From CAXBYZ01 sp963980215 (GTDB lineage Bacteria > Patescibacteriota > Microgenomatia > UBA1400 > CG1-02-47-37): a DNA stretch of 60,650 nucleotides. The notes under the pieces were generated by a model. The model saw only the letters and a program-made list of their open reading frames with translations. It did not search any database and was not told the DNA's origin. Where the stretch lies: positions 1-60,650 of the forward strand of contig CAXBYZ010000003.1 of the NCBI GenBank assembly GCA_963980215.1. Direction: 5' to 3'. The position numbers and the translations under genes are program-made. Below, in pieces: positions 17,541 to 24,660 of this stretch (position 1 is its first letter; the number at the start of each line of letters is the position of its first letter).

Positions 17541-19393
17541 AAATAAAGTTAAATAAAAAAGTAACCTTTGGACTTATTGGTGTTTTATCCTTCTTTCTGC
17601 TCACCCTTGTTTACTCACTTTTTGTTGGTCTATCTTTAAAGAAACCCGGAACCAGTTTAGCCAACCATCTAAAGGCCAGCCTTTCAGCTGTTCAAAACAA
17701 AGACTTAAACACTGCCAAAGACAGTCTTGCTCAAGCTCACAGAGATCTAGAAAAGGTCAATAAAAAATTTAATCTAGTTTCATGGGTCAAGTACACTCCA
17801 TTTTTTGGAGGCTATATCAAGGATGCTGATCATGCTTTTATAGCTGTTGGTCACGGTCTTGATACCGCAGATATTCTCCTTGAAGCCATTGCTCCCTATG
17901 CTGACGTTATGGGTTTTGCAGGTTCAGAAACCATGGAAGGGGTAGAGTCAGCTGAAGATAAAATCATCTTTATCCTAGACACCTTGGGTAAAATTTCTCC
18001 ACAACTAGACGAAGTTTCATCCAAAGCTATCTTGATAGAATCAGAGATCAGTCAAATCAATCCAAAACGTTACCCCAAATCAATCAAGGGTGTGGCTCTA
18101 AGAGAGCAACTTACCACCATTCAAGAAAGCTTGCGTAGCAGCAAAGAAGCCTTGGCTAACATCAAGCCATTACTAGAGCTTGTTCCTCAACTACTAGGCC
18201 AACCTGATGCCAAAAATTATTTACTAGTATTCCAAAATGAAGCCGAGATTAGACCCAGCGGAGGTTTCTTAACAGCAGTAGCTATCCTAAGAGCCCACAA
18301 AGGCAAGATCACTCCACTGCTCACCAAAGATATCTATGAGTTAGATGCTCTTTTTGGTAATAGAGAACCAGCTCCAGATCCAATCAAAAAGTACTTACCT
18401 TTAGTCTACAACTGGCACCTAAGAGACATGAACCTTTCACCAGACTTTACAGTTTCCATGGATCAATTCCTACCAAACTACAAAAAAGTAGCTACCAACT
18501 CCGACTTTGATGGTGTTATTGCCATGGACACACAAATAGTTGTTGATTTACTAAAAGTAATTGGAAAAGTAGGGGTTGCCAATTGGGGCGAGTATCATGC
18601 CGAGATCACTCCGGAGTGCAACTGTCCCCAAGTAGTTTACAAAATGGAGGACTACGCCACCAGACCAACCTACTACATCAAAGAAAACAGAAAAGGTATG
18701 ATTGGCCCCTTGATGCACTCAATCCTACTTAATGCCATGAACTCCCCAAAAAAACTTTGGCCTCAGTTTATCGAGATCGGTTTAAAGAACATCAAAAGCA
18801 AACACATCATGTTTTACTTTCCAGATAATAAAGACATGCAAGCAGTCACAGAATCCTTTAACGCTAGTGGTAGAATTAAAGATTTTGATGGTGACTACTT
18901 TCATCTAAACGATACTAACTTTGCCGGAGCTAAATCAAACTTGTACGTCAACCAAGCGGTTGACCAAGAAATTGAAGTAGATAGCCATGGCGCCATCACC
19001 AAGACTGTCACCATTACTTACACAAATCCAGAACCACAAGACGACTGCAATCTAGAGAGTGGCGGTTTATGTCTAAATGGACTACTAAGAGATTGGGTCC
19101 GAGTCTACGTTCCAGAGGGCTCAGAATTAATCGAAGTCTTAGGTTCAGACATCGACCAAATCACTTCCAAAGATCTTGGTAAAACTGTCTTTGAGGCCTT
19201 TATTGAGCTTAGACCAGAATCCAGAACAAAACTAATTATTAAATACAAGCTACCATTTAAGCATGATCAAAATAATCCATACAACCTCTTAATCCAAAAA
19301 CAACCAGGCTCAAAAGACCACGACTACACTGTTACCCTAGGAAATACCCAGAAAGAATTTGCTCTCGACAGCGACCGTCAACTTAGTTTGTAA
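17534..19393 (+). CDS. DUF4012-domain membrane-anchored protein
   Basis: 619 residues from the ATG at 17534, which overlaps the previous stop by 7 bp. An N-terminal hydrophobic helix (about residues 10-30) is followed by a long extracytoplasmic part with the DUF4012 hallmark FQNEAEIRPSGGFLTAVAIL near residue 235. The C-terminal part is beta-rich. The family (PF13196) is common in Actinobacteria and CPR surface-polysaccharide loci, but no biochemical role is known to me. Being last in the glycan operon suggests a part in attaching or exporting the polymer. That is an inference from position. Confidence 0.8.
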   Translation: MVKIKLNKKVTFGLIGVLSFFLLTLVYSLFVGLSLKKPGTSLANHLKASLSAVQNKDLNTAKDSLAQAHRDLEKVNKKFNLVSWVKYTPFFGGYIKDADHAFIAVGHGLDTADILLEAIAPYADVMGFAGSETMEGVESAEDKIIFILDTLGKISPQLDEVSSKAILIESEISQINPKRYPKSIKGVALREQLTTIQESLRSSKEALANIKPLLELVPQLLGQPDAKNYLLVFQNEAEIRPSGGFLTAVAILRAHKGKITPLLTKDIYELDALFGNREPAPDPIKKYLPLVYNWHLRDMNLSPDFTVSMDQFLPNYKKVATNSDFDGVIAMDTQIVVDLLKVIGKVGVANWGEYHAEITPECNCPQVVYKMEDYATRPTYYIKENRKGMIGPLMHSILLNAMNSPKKLWPQFIEIGLKNIKSKHIMFYFPDNKDMQAVTESFNASGRIKDFDGDYFHLNDTNFAGAKSNLYVNQAVDQEIEVDSHGAITKTVTITYTNPEPQDDCNLESGGLCLNGLLRDWVRVYVPEGSELIEVLGSDIDQITSKDLGKTVFEAFIELRPESRTKLIIKYKLPFKHDQNNPYNLLIQKQPGSKDHDYTVTLGNTQKEFALDSDRQLSL

Positions 19394-19926
19394 TGACTCA
19401 CTCCTACAAACTTGAAGCAATAGTTTTAAAAAGAACCAACTTCTTCGAAGCCGATAGATTAGTTACCGTGATCTCAAAAAAACATGGCAAGGTAGTTATG
19501 ATTGCCAAGGGGGTTAGAAAATTAACTTCAAGAAAAAAAGGCCACTTAGAACTATTCACTCATGTCAAACTTCAAGTTGTTAAAACCAAAGGTTTCGGTA
19601 TCATCACCGAAGCAGAAACCATTACAAACTTTCCCACCCTAAGGCAAAACCTAAACAGAGTTCGTATCTCATATTTACTAGCTGAGTTAGTAGATAAAAT
19701 GACCGTCGAAGAGCAAGACCACCAAGAAGTTTTTATGCTTCTTTTAGATTCCTTAACCACTCTAGACTCAAAAACTGCCACCAAAAACTTTATCGTAGAT
19801 TTTGAAACCAAACTCCTAGAACTCTTAGGCTTTGGCTTACCAAACCCGCCCATCACTCAGCAAAGACTAGAAAGCCACATCTCCTCCATCACCGATCACT
19901 CTCTAAAATCCAAAAAACTCCGTTAG
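19393..19926 (+). CDS. recO: DNA repair protein RecO (short form)
   Basis: 177 residues. The N-terminal OB-fold region YKLEAIVLKRTNFFEADRLV, the VMIAKGVRK segment and the helical LLAELVDKMTVEEQDHQEVF part match RecO, which loads RecA with RecR during recombinational repair. Typical bacterial RecO has about 240 residues and a C-terminal Cys4 zinc site. This protein stops before that region and has no CxxC motif. It shares one base with the DUF4012 stop. The end overlaps the convergent regulator gene by 4 bp. Confidence 0.82.
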   Translation: MTHSYKLEAIVLKRTNFFEADRLVTVISKKHGKVVMIAKGVRKLTSRKKGHLELFTHVKLQVVKTKGFGIITEAETITNFPTLRQNLNRVRISYLLAELVDKMTVEEQDHQEVFMLLLDSLTTLDSKTATKNFIVDFETKLLELLGFGLPNPPITQQRLESHISSITDHSLKSKKLR

Positions 19927-20222
19927 GCTATCTTGTACAAACTCCCTCTGGTTTTACCAACTTTTACTATCAAACCTTCATCTTGCAGCTTCTTTATATC
20001 ATAGTGAAGAGTTTTTGGATTAACGGCCATAAATCTTCGTTTGATAAAATCAAACGAACACAGAGGATGATCTTTCACCATCAAATAAATCTCTTTTCTT
20101 CGAGGTAAAAGCTTGTTGATCGGATCACTTTGATCAAAGCTCATTTGAGCTAAAAAATTCCTCAGGATAAACTCCACAAAGACACCAATCTCTTCGAATT
20201 CTTTATACTTACGCTTCACCAT
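19923..20222 (-). CDS. Small winged-helix transcriptional regulator
   Basis: 99 residues. The C-terminal 60 residues (LPRRKEIYLMVKDHPLCSFD...) fit a winged helix: a helix, a turn-recognition helix around NPKTLHYDIKKLQDEGLI, then a GKTRGSLYKI wing. The N-terminal 35 residues are helical and could mediate dimerisation. Its start codon directly abuts an array of five 10-bp-phased repeats, which makes it a likely self-regulating repressor. I recognise the fold but not a named family. It is convergent with recO. Confidence 0.65.
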   Translation of the reverse strand: MVKRKYKEFEEIGVFVEFILRNFLAQMSFDQSDPINKLLPRRKEIYLMVKDHPLCSFDFIKRRFMAVNPKTLHYDIKKLQDEGLIVKVGKTRGSLYKIA

Positions 20223-20269
20223 TTAGATAATCTTAGAATATATTAGAAGAAATTGGAAGATATTAGATA
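20223..20269. promoter_or_regulatory. Array of five 10-bp-phased direct repeats (probable operator)
   Basis: Heptamers TTAGATA, TTAGAAT, TTAGAAG, TTGGAAG and TTAGATA begin at 20223, 20233, 20243, 20253 and 20263, an exact 10-bp period. The array fills the gap between the winged-helix gene start (20222) and the glyS promoter. One copy per helical turn puts all sites on one face of the DNA, as expected for cooperative binding of a regulator. Confidence 0.7.
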
Positions 20270-20301
20270 ACAAAACCTAGATCAAAGATCATTTAATTTT
20301 C

Positions 20302-20310
20302 TGATACAAT
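20302..20310 (+). promoter_or_regulatory. Extended -10 promoter of glyS
   Basis: TGATACAAT, a TGN extended -10, ends 6 nt before the glyS ATG at 20317. A leaderless transcript is predicted. There is no room for a T-box leader. Confidence 0.6.
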
Positions 20311-20316
20311 AACAAT

Positions 20317-21675
20317 ATGGATGATACATTAAAAAAAGTTGTGGCCTTGGCAAAGCGAAGAGGGTTTATCTTCCCGGGATCCGAAATCTATGGGGGATTG
20401 GCTAATACTTACGACTATGGACCGCTTGGGGTTGAGATGTTAAGAAATATCAAAAACCATTGGTGGAACTACTTCGTCACTACCAGAGAAAACATCTTTG
20501 GTTTAGACACTAGTATCTTAATGAGCCCCAAAGTTTGGGAGTCATCCGGCCACACAAAAACCTTCACCGATACCCTAATCGAGTGCAAGCAGTGCCACCA
20601 AAGAACCAGAGCCGACCACCTAATTGAAAACAAACTCAAAGACATCAAGGTCGAGGGGCAATCACTAGAACAACTTCAAAAACTAATCGACGATAATAAA
20701 ATTACTTGCCCCAAGTGCGGTCAATTTAACTGGACTAAACTTCGAGACTTTAAGCTCTTATTTGAAACCAGTATTGGTATTGTCGAGGAATCAAAATCCC
20801 TAGCATACCTTAGAGGCGAAACTGCTCAAGGAATGTTTGTCGACTTTAAACAAATTTTAGACACCATGTCCCCTCGGCTTCCTTTTGGTTTAGCTCAATC
20901 CGGAAAATGTTTTAGAAACGAAATTACTCAGGGTCAAAATGTCTTTAGAACTCTAGAGTTTGAACTAGCAGAGTTTGAGTACTACATCAAAAAAGAGGAT
21001 TGGGAAAAAGAATTTGAGTATTGGAAAAAGGAAGTAGAAAATTTTGCCTTATCCCTAGGAGTTAAAAAAGCTAAACTAAAATGGCGCTCCCAAACCAAAG
21101 ACGAACTCTCCCACTATTCGTCCAGAACAGAAGACTTAGAATACAAATTTCCTTTTGGTTTTGGCGAGTGGTTTGCTTGTGCTTACCGGACAGACTTTGA
21201 CCTTAAAAACCACATGGAAAAATCTGGTGTAGATCTTCGCTACACCGACCCTAATACTCAGGAAAAATTTATTCCTCACGTGATTGAACCCACTTTTGGT
21301 TTATCCCGCACCATGCTAGTTTTATTGCTTGATGCTTATCACGAAGAAGGGGACAGAGTAGTATTAAAACTTGACCCTAAAATAGCTCCCTATAAAGTCG
21401 CTGTCTCACCTCTACTTTCTAACAAAGAAGAGTTGGTTAAAAAAGCCAGAGATATTTTTAAAACTTTGAGCCAAAAATTCTCTTGTAGATGGGATGCTAA
21501 CGGCAATATCGGCAAACGTTACCGCCGCCAAGATGAAGCCGGTACCCCTTGGTGTGTTACCGTGGACTTTGATTCGTTAAAAGACGACTCGGTTACTGTT
21601 CGAGATCGTGACACCATGAAGCAAACTAGAATGAAAATAGAAAAATTATCAACTTATTTTTCATCACACCTCTAA
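20317..21675 (+). CDS. glyS: Glycyl-tRNA synthetase (homodimeric GlyRS type)
   Basis: 452-residue class II synthetase charging tRNA-Gly. The N-terminus RRGFIFPGSEIYGGLANTYD is diagnostic of the alpha2-type GlyRS. Motif 2 is FRNEITQGQNVFRTLEFE and motif 3 is PTFGLSRTML. A C-terminal anticodon-binding domain begins around residue 360 (APYKVAVSPLL). An inserted Cys4 cluster (CKQC near 90 and CPKC near 130) probably binds zinc. The leaderless-type promoter precedes the ATG, and the stop codon lies inside a hairpin. Confidence 0.95.
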   Translation: MDDTLKKVVALAKRRGFIFPGSEIYGGLANTYDYGPLGVEMLRNIKNHWWNYFVTTRENIFGLDTSILMSPKVWESSGHTKTFTDTLIECKQCHQRTRADHLIENKLKDIKVEGQSLEQLQKLIDDNKITCPKCGQFNWTKLRDFKLLFETSIGIVEESKSLAYLRGETAQGMFVDFKQILDTMSPRLPFGLAQSGKCFRNEITQGQNVFRTLEFELAEFEYYIKKEDWEKEFEYWKKEVENFALSLGVKKAKLKWRSQTKDELSHYSSRTEDLEYKFPFGFGEWFACAYRTDFDLKNHMEKSGVDLRYTDPNTQEKFIPHVIEPTFGLSRTMLVLLLDAYHEEGDRVVLKLDPKIAPYKVAVSPLLSNKEELVKKARDIFKTLSQKFSCRWDANGNIGKRYRRQDEAGTPWCVTVDFDSLKDDSVTVRDRDTMKQTRMKIEKLSTYFSSHL

Positions 21676-21689
21676 GGTGTGATAGAGGT
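21663..21689 (+). promoter_or_regulatory. Two mutually exclusive stem-loops before the membrane-protein gene
   Basis: Stem I pairs ATCACACCT (21663-21671) with AGGTGTGAT (21675-21683) around a 3-nt loop and contains the glyS stop. Stem II pairs ACCTCTA (21668-21674) with TAGAGGT (21683-21689). The stems share bases and cannot coexist. Stem II buries AGAGG, the only Shine-Dalgarno-like sequence before the ATG at 21695. Confidence 0.5.
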
Positions 21690-21694
21690 ATCCT

Positions 21695-22492
21695 ATGAAA
21701 AAATACTTAAAAATTGCCATTCCTGTATCTATTGTCCTAGTAGTTAGCGGCATCTTCTTTTTGAAAAAGAGTGCAAAAAAAGATGAAACTCCAAAACAAA
21801 TTGAAACTAGAAAAATAGAACAAATCAATAAATTAGCCATAAAAGAAAGACCTTTTGTTACTCTCTCTCCTCGAACCGATGGTAGAGAAGTTACTTTGAG
21901 TGTAGATAGGGTTTTTAATGCCATTGGTGCTGAGTACGAACTCGAGTACCAAACAGACACTTTGATTCAAGGAGTTTTTGGCACCCTAGAATTTAAAGGT
22001 CAAGACATGCCTCTAAAAAAAGACCTTCTTTTTGGCTCGTGTTCTAAAGGTAAATGTCGTTACGATGAAGGTGTCACCGGCGGTTCTTTGACCATGAGAT
22101 TTGAAGGTGGAGATCAGCCGTACACCTTGAAATCAGACTTTAATCTTCAAAACATGGCAGACAAAGAGGGTGTCTTTACCAGTAAAGACCTAAGAGCTAC
22201 TCTAGACGTTGGCGCTAGTTTGCCATCAAGCTCCTTTGTTCTTGTAGTAAACACCATGGGTTTGCCAGATGAAGTTAAAGAAACCGTAATAACTGGTCCA
22301 TACGCTTTCCTATCTTCAAGCGATCAAGCGCTTAAAAAGGCTACTATCACTTTTAAATCTAACCAAGATTTAACCGGAGCCAAAATTTTGTTTTGGGATG
22401 GGGATGCTTTCAAAGAACTAGAAGGTAAGCTAAGCGAAGGTCAAATTTCCGCCCCAGCTACCGCTCTTGGCACTTTTGTCTTGGTAAAATAA
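21695..22492 (+). CDS. Membrane-anchored extracytoplasmic protein of unknown function
   Basis: 265 residues that I do not recognise as a family. One N-terminal transmembrane helix (about residues 5-24, IAIPVSIVLVVSGIFFL) is preceded by two Lys, giving an N-in/C-out anchor, and a Lys-rich linker follows. The rest is predicted beta-rich. It has one CSKGKC pair near residues 113-118 that could form a disulfide. The end, FKELEGKLSEGQISAPATAL, resembles the terminal strand pattern of extracellular Ig-like/ZU5-like modules. It lies 19 bp after glyS. Confidence 0.65.
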   Translation: MKKYLKIAIPVSIVLVVSGIFFLKKSAKKDETPKQIETRKIEQINKLAIKERPFVTLSPRTDGREVTLSVDRVFNAIGAEYELEYQTDTLIQGVFGTLEFKGQDMPLKKDLLFGSCSKGKCRYDEGVTGGSLTMRFEGGDQPYTLKSDFNLQNMADKEGVFTSKDLRATLDVGASLPSSSFVLVVNTMGLPDEVKETVITGPYAFLSSSDQALKKATITFKSNQDLTGAKILFWDGDAFKELEGKLSEGQISAPATALGTFVLVK

Positions 22493-22497
22493 TTTTA

Positions 22498-22538
22498 AAC
22501 CTTCAAGGACAGTCCTTGAAGGTTAGTCCTTGAAGGTT
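22498..22538. repeat. 13-bp repeat in one inverted and two direct copies (hairpin, possible terminator)
   Basis: AACCTTCAAGGAC (22498-22510) is followed after one base by its perfect complement GTCCTTGAAGGTT (22512-22524), and after one more base by a second identical copy (22526-22538). The first copy can pair with either downstream copy. It lies just after the 22492 stop. There is no U-run, so it is only possibly a terminator. Confidence 0.65.
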
Positions 22539-22549
22539 AAACAAACTCG

Positions 22550-22579
22550 TTGACATTTGGGCATTATTCGTATTATTTT
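22550..22579 (+). promoter_or_regulatory. Promoter of the HigBA-type module
   Basis: TTGACA at 22550-22555, an 18-nt spacer and TATTTT at 22574-22579, 6 nt before the ATG at 22586. An alternative -10 is TATTAT at 22571-22576. This is one of the few perfect -35 boxes in the window. Confidence 0.5.
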
Positions 22580-22585
22580 AAAGTA

Positions 22586-22896
22586 ATGCCCTGGAAAGTT
22601 TACTACCTACCAAAAGTTCATAAATACTTACAAAAATTGTCAACAAAGATAGAAGTAAAACAAAAACAGCTATTGAGTTTTTAGAAAAATTCGGCCCTCT
22701 AATTAGGCCTCCGTTGAGTAAGAAAATCAAAAGAAATTTATATGAAATAAGAATTAAAGGTCAAGATTCTTATAGAATATTTTATACTAAAATTAAATCA
22801 ATTTACTACTTAGTACATATGTTTAAGAAAAAAACTCAAAAAATACCCAAGAAAGAAATCAAAGTAGCTCTTGACAGAATTAAACATATAATATAG
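22586..22896 (+). pseudogene. higB: HigB/Gp49-like toxin, frameshifted
   Basis: The ATG at 22586 opens MPWKVYYLPKVHKYLQKL and meets a stop at 22682. The -1 frame then gives TAIEFLEKFGPLIRPPLSKK and LYEIRIKGQDSYRIFYTK, ending at 22894-22896. Joined, the two parts match the HigB/RelE-like (PF05973) mRNA-cleaving toxins in order and spacing. The total is 311 nt. Adding one base to the A-run near 22657-22661 restores a protein of about 103 residues, the family's usual size. It is 12 bp from an intact antitoxin gene. It may be a true pseudogene, an assembly error or slippage-rescued. Confidence 0.75.
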
Positions 22897-22910
22897 CATA
22901 TATGCTATAT
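22891..22910. promoter_or_regulatory. 20-bp perfect palindrome between toxin and antitoxin (possible operator)
   Basis: ATATAGCATATATGCTATAT is a perfect 20-bp palindrome overlapping the toxin stop codon (22894-22896) and the first two bases of the antitoxin ATG (22909-22911). XRE antitoxins usually bind palindromes near their own module, so autoregulation or translational control is plausible. Confidence 0.5.
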
Positions 22911-23208
22911 GACTAAACAAAAATACATTGATTTCAGAGAAGACTTAAATCGTGAACTCAAAGATCCTGAGTTTAAAAAGGAATATCTTAAAATTCAACC
23001 AGAATTCGAAGTTACTCGTGCTTTAATTAAAGCACGAATTAATAAGGGTTTAACTCAAAAAAAACTAGCAAAAAAACTAAAAACTACACAATCAGCTATT
23101 TCTCGCCTAGAGTCTGGTCGAGCCAATCCAACCGTAGCTTTTCTCCAAAAGCTAGCTGATGCTTTTGATTCATACTTAGAAATCCGTTTCAAACCCCTCG
23201 CCACCTAA
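22909..23208 (+). CDS. higA: HigA-like XRE-family antitoxin
   Basis: 99 residues with a helix-turn-helix of the Cro/CI type at about residues 37-90 (ARINKGLTQKKLAKKLKTTQ followed by SAISRLESGRANPTV). The N-terminal part YIDFREDLNRELKDPEFKKEY matches HigA antitoxins that precede the HTH with a short helical toxin-binding region. It is intact although its toxin is frameshifted. Its end overlaps the convergent C45 fragment by 4 bp. Confidence 0.83.
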   Translation: MTKQKYIDFREDLNRELKDPEFKKEYLKIQPEFEVTRALIKARINKGLTQKKLAKKLKTTQSAISRLESGRANPTVAFLQKLADAFDSYLEIRFKPLAT

Positions 23209-23831
23209 TCAGAGTCTTTTCTTTGCTCAAAGCTGTTTGGTAGCTTATCTGTAAAGTTATACTCTACAAATGGAACCTTAGTTGGACACCCTTGAGCATA
23301 GTAAGCACAGGCCTTTACAGGATCAAAGATAAAGGCAGAGTGGGTAAAACATTTTTCTTCACTCGGAGTAGTACAGATAGCAGTTTTACTATCACTATTT
23401 TTCCTATCTCTTAGAATATCTTTTAAACCTTCAAGATCACTAGCTTTAGAAACCAATACTTCTGCTCTTTTTTCATGAGTTTTAGACCAAACTTCAAAAC
23501 TAGGATCAGCATCAAATGAAAGATTTCTATTAGGAAGGGTCAAAAAATGATTAGTTTTAACTTTCCAGTTAGAGATTTTCTCAACAAAATACCTTTCCGG
23601 CACCCCCTCTACTCCATAACAATTATTCTTGTCAGAAACTAACATATTGCCACCAATCCTAGGATTAAAAGACTTAATTATCTCTACCGCTTCCTTAGCA
23701 CTCGAAGCATCAAGAATTAACCTAACATATGGTCTTCTAATATAAGAAACCTGATTTTCAGCCACCCTAACAAAAGTAGACACAAAAGAACCCCCCCCAA
23801 TCTTCAAGCAATATGCTAGATTTTCAATCAA
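23205..23831 (-). pseudogene. C45 (acyl-CoA:6-APA acyltransferase-like) hydrolase, N-terminally truncated
   Basis: The frame is open for 208 residues from a TTG at 23831. The part from YIRRPYVRLILD onward matches the C-terminal two-thirds of C45/AAT-type Ntn-hydrolases: SAKEAVEIIKSF, GGNMLVSDKNN, GVEGVPERY and KTNHFLTLP. Family members have about 340 residues and expose a Cys nucleophile after self-cleavage. No such Cys-starting segment is present here. The frame begins abruptly beside an 8-C run (23791-23798) and a fragment of another gene on the opposite strand, so this is probably a remnant. Confidence 0.6.
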
Positions 23832-24030
23832 AGGTAATCGCGTTAGGGTTACCTGCGCTCATGAAGATGAAGTTTGGGGTTTAATTATAAACAGTAAGGC
23901 ATTATCTAAAAGCCTACAATCTATCTTCGAGCTCACCTGGCAAATGGCCACCCCCATCACAAAAAAAGTGATAAAATCCTGGGGAGATAACGAATTCCTA
24001 AAACAAGAAAAGAAGAAAAGTATTCACTAG
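23800..24030 (+). pseudogene. C-terminal remnant of a TrmB-family regulator
   Basis: A plus-strand frame, open from 23752 and ending at a TAG at 24028-24030, encodes FKQYARFSIKGNRVRV, WGLIINSKALSKSLQSIFEL and TWQMATPITK. This matches the effector-domain end of TrmB-like regulators and aligns in order with the end of the intact TrmB gene at 24662-25444 (GVEIHNKEIAKTQRQIFEVL). No start codon or HTH part remains. The left boundary is approximate and overlaps the C45 fragment on the other strand. Confidence 0.5.
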
Positions 24031-24279
24031 CAAACTTTTTTAATTTCCTCTAAGCTAAATCCAAAAAACATTACCTGCTTTACAATGCCTTTTGACAAAG
24101 TTGGATATATTTTGTGTGGAATAATAATAAAATTTCTCTGAATTCTATAATCTTTAGTTTTTTTAGTTGGATGCTTAAATTTATAAGCATGCTTACCTTT
24201 TCCTACTCTTCTTTCTTCAAATCCTAATTTTTTTTAAAGCCTTCACCCATTCCTTATAATTATTGGGAGGGTAAGACAT
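24027..24279 (-). pseudogene. hicA: HicA-like mRNA interferase toxin, frameshifted in an A8 run
   Basis: The ATG at 24279 opens MSYPPNNYKEWVKALKK and then hits a TGA. One frame over, LGFEERRVGKGKHAYKFKHP, RNFIIIPHKIYPTLSKGIV and FGFSLEEIKKVC continue to the TAG at 24027-24029. The joined protein (83 residues) has HicA features: the GKH segment with the catalytic-type His, and IPHK. The break coincides with a run of eight A (T on the plus strand, about 24228-24235), and seven would restore the frame. It lies 11 bp downstream of hicB. Confidence 0.75.
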
Positions 24280-24290
24280 GGTTAGATCTT

Positions 24291-24653
24291 TTAAGTTGTT
24301 GCTAAGTTTATATTCAAATAAGTAAGAGTTGGCACTTTTGGTTTTATCGTTTTACCATTAGGCAAGTTTAATCTCAAAGAATCAAGCATTCTTTTTGCAG
24401 TTGCTCTTGGAACATCAAAATAAGTCAAAATTGAATCAAAAATAGCTTCCCTTAACTCTTTATATGTTTCGCCGCTTGCTATAAGTCCAGGATATTTTTT
24501 TGACTCAATCCACATACCGCCACCTTTTTCTTTATGGAAAACAAACTCTTGCTCAAAATCGATACATGGAGCCTCGGGTAGGGGACGATTTAATAAATCA
24601 TGGGCAATAACATCTCTTATATCAAATAAGAAACTATTCAAAAAAGATAACAT
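24291..24653 (-). CDS. hicB: HicB-like antitoxin
   Basis: 120 residues from the ATG at 24653. EFVFHKEKGGGMWIESKKYP followed by GLIASGETYKELREAIFDSI is the degenerate RNase H-like HicB fold (PF15919-type), which binds and blocks HicA. The frame is open from 24689, but an extended -10 (TGCTATAAT) lies inside that extension and ends 7 nt before 24653, so the shorter start is preferred. No clear C-terminal DNA-binding domain is recognised. The toxin gene follows on the same strand. Confidence 0.75.
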   Translation of the reverse strand: MLSFLNSFLFDIRDVIAHDLLNRPLPEAPCIDFEQEFVFHKEKGGGMWIESKKYPGLIASGETYKELREAIFDSILTYFDVPRATAKRMLDSLRLNLPNGKTIKPKVPTLTYLNINLATT

Positions 24654-24660
24654 ACAGCAA

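Noticed and set aside
20223..20269. Short tandem array considered as a CRISPR or iteron origin
   Set aside because: Units are only 10 bp with no spacers, no cas genes and no replication initiator gene nearby; an operator fits better.
20270..20316. T-box leader before glyS (and similarly before ileS at 52626-52653)
   Set aside because: The -10 elements end 6 nt before the start codons and there is no specifier or antiterminator structure in the short gaps.
22871..22892. TTGACA followed by TATAAT before the HigA-type antitoxin
   Set aside because: The spacer is only 10 nt, too short for a functional promoter; probably chance in A+T-rich coding DNA.
23791..23798. C8 run as a programmed frameshift site in the C45 gene
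   Set aside because: Other frames upstream of the run do not supply the missing Cys-containing N-terminal part, so correcting the run does not rebuild the gene.
24031..24290. Gene-free stretch considered as non-coding
   Set aside because: The minus strand carries a HicA toxin split by a one-base frameshift, so it is a pseudogene rather than empty DNA.
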